In this document: positions 63,259 to 64,000 of the stretch, piece after piece
How positions within the stretch are numbered: position 1 is the stretch's first letter
Layout of the letters: the number at the start of each line of letters is the position of its first letter
From: Chloroflexota bacterium
GTDB lineage: Bacteria; Chloroflexota; UBA6077; JACCZL01
Reading direction: 5' to 3'
DNA length: 64,000 bases
Assembly (NCBI GenBank): GCA_020845495.1
Contig: JADLFM010000038.1
Span: 1-64,000, forward strand
Position numbers and translations under genes: made by a program
The notes under the pieces: generated by a model
What the model was told of the DNA's origin: nothing
The model's input: only the letters and a program-made list of their open reading frames with translations
The model's database searches: none

Positions 63259-64000
63259 TTAGCGGCGGGCGGTGCTTCCCAGGGGGCGTTGGGATGCCAG
63301 CCCGGGACGTCGTGGGAAGCGCGCAGGCGTTGGGCCGAGCTTGTCGGCGACCACCAGGGACCGCCCTGGCGGCAACTCTGGCAACTCGATCGGGATCGGC
63401 GGACGGAGCCGCGCGGCGAGTGTCTCGGCGGCCACGCGCCCGTCTCCAAGCTGGGCTGGAAGGTCGCTGCCACGCGGCAGGACGACGAGCCCGCCGATTC
63501 GAGCGAACGGCAGGCACCATTCCAGGGCGACCGCGAGCGGCGCCAGGGCACGGGCGACGACCAGATCGTAGCTGTCGCGCTCGACCGGGTCGAGGCCGGC
63601 TTCCTCGGCCCGAGCATTGCGTACGTTGATGTGCTCCAACCCGAGTCGATCGCTTGCGTCCCGGAGGAACGCCGCCTTCTTCCCGGTCGCTTCGAGGAGC
63701 GTCATCCGCAGCGACGGAAAGGCGATGGCGAGCGGGATGCCGGGAACGCCGCCGCCGGCACCGACGTCGAGGCTGCGCCAGTCGACGCCGGCCTGTAGCT
63801 CGGTCAGGCAGGGGAGCGCGCAGGTGAGCGCGTCCAGGAAATGCCGGCGCTCGATGTCCGCTCGTTCTGTGATGCGCGTCAGGTTGAGCGACCGGTTCGC
63901 CTGCACGAGCAAATCGGCATACGCTGAGAACTGCTCCAGTTGGGCCAGGGTCAAGTGGATGCCGAGGCGGGTCGCGCCGTAGGCGAGCACGTCGAGTGTC
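63259..64000 (-). CDS. rsmG: 16S rRNA (guanine(527)-N(7))-methyltransferase RsmG
   Basis: About 247 residues visible, possibly truncated at the right edge. The SAM motif is DVGAGGGVPGIPLAI, with family segments LNLTRITERADIERRHFLDA and YDLVVARALAPLAVALEWCL. It methylates G527 of 16S rRNA. A GTG at 63990 could be the start, but the frame stays open to 64000 and family members usually begin a few residues earlier. In many bacteria rsmG lies beside mnmG, which may be just outside the window. The last 20 residues are Pro/Arg-rich. Confidence 0.92.
   Translation of the reverse strand, partial: TLDVLAYGATRLGIHLTLAQLEQFSAYADLLVQANRSLNLTRITERADIERRHFLDALTCALPCLTELQAGVDWRSLDVGAGGGVPGIPLAIAFPSLRMTLLEATGKKAAFLRDASDRLGLEHINVRNARAEEAGLDPVERDSYDLVVARALAPLAVALEWCLPFARIGGLVVLPRGSDLPAQLGDGRVAAETLAARLRPPIPIELPELPPGRSLVVADKLGPTPARFPRRPGLASQRPLGSTARR

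Overview
The window is a GC-rich chromosomal segment. Gene content and style point to the phylum Chloroflexota, probably a Thermomicrobia-like lineage. The indications are a respiratory nar cluster with its own diheme cytochrome c (order narC-G-H-J-I, as in Thermus), a BTAD/SARP-type regulator with PAS and GAF domains, several TPT-rich and YVTN-propeller surface proteins, many GTG starts, and several -10 boxes placed only 7-11 nt before a start codon. The phylum assignment is inference; no rRNA or marker phylogeny is available here.

Layout. 1-10.5 kb: a PAS-GAF-GAF-BTAD regulator, a small conserved protein, then a compact cytochrome c/narG/narH/narJ/narI operon closed by two strong hairpins. 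The enzyme faces the cytoplasm and could be a nitrate reductase or a nitrite oxidoreductase. 10.6-23.2 kb: mostly minus-strand regulatory, envelope and surface genes (PAS-LuxR regulator, TPR-SH3b membrane protein, YVTN propeller, Vps62-like protein, a secreted protein of an unnamed family, a class A penicillin-binding protein, a cellulase-like glycosidase). 23.3-25.8 kb: a phosphotransferase and an enolase-superfamily gene. 26-32.6 kb (minus): a zinc-finger anti-sigma-like protein and the conserved prkA-yeaH-spoVR stress module. Here prkA is interrupted by a complete in-frame intein with a LAGLIDADG homing endonuclease.

32.8-37 kb: an ECF sigma factor, a DUF503 protein, a selenocysteine tRNA gene (selC, anticodon TCA, with its own promoter), a very short leaderless ORF and a complementary pair of M16 peptidase subunits. 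37-45.4 kb: NodU-type carbamoyltransferase, SDR, peroxiredoxin, two GT4 glycosyltransferases, a beta-hydroxyacid dehydrogenase and a GT87-type membrane mannosyltransferase-like protein. 45.5-53.1 kb: a repeat-containing acidic protein, a PLD-like protein, a GDSL/SGNH protein, an ECF sigma factor and an orphan OmpR-type response regulator. 53.3-58.2 kb (minus): acyl-CoA synthetase, ketopantoate-reductase-like, cytosolic beta-lactamase-like and amidohydrolase genes. 58.4-64 kb: a small conserved protein, MeaB GTPase, a gamma-carbonic-anhydrase-like hexapeptide protein with an altered metal site, an MBL-fold hydrolase, a second member of the unnamed secreted family and rsmG at the right edge.

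The observations most worth follow-up are the PrkA intein, selC in a window with no other selenium gene, the two paralogues of an unrecognised secreted family (18.1-19.5 kb and 62.0-63.2 kb), and the nar operon with its unusual regulator.
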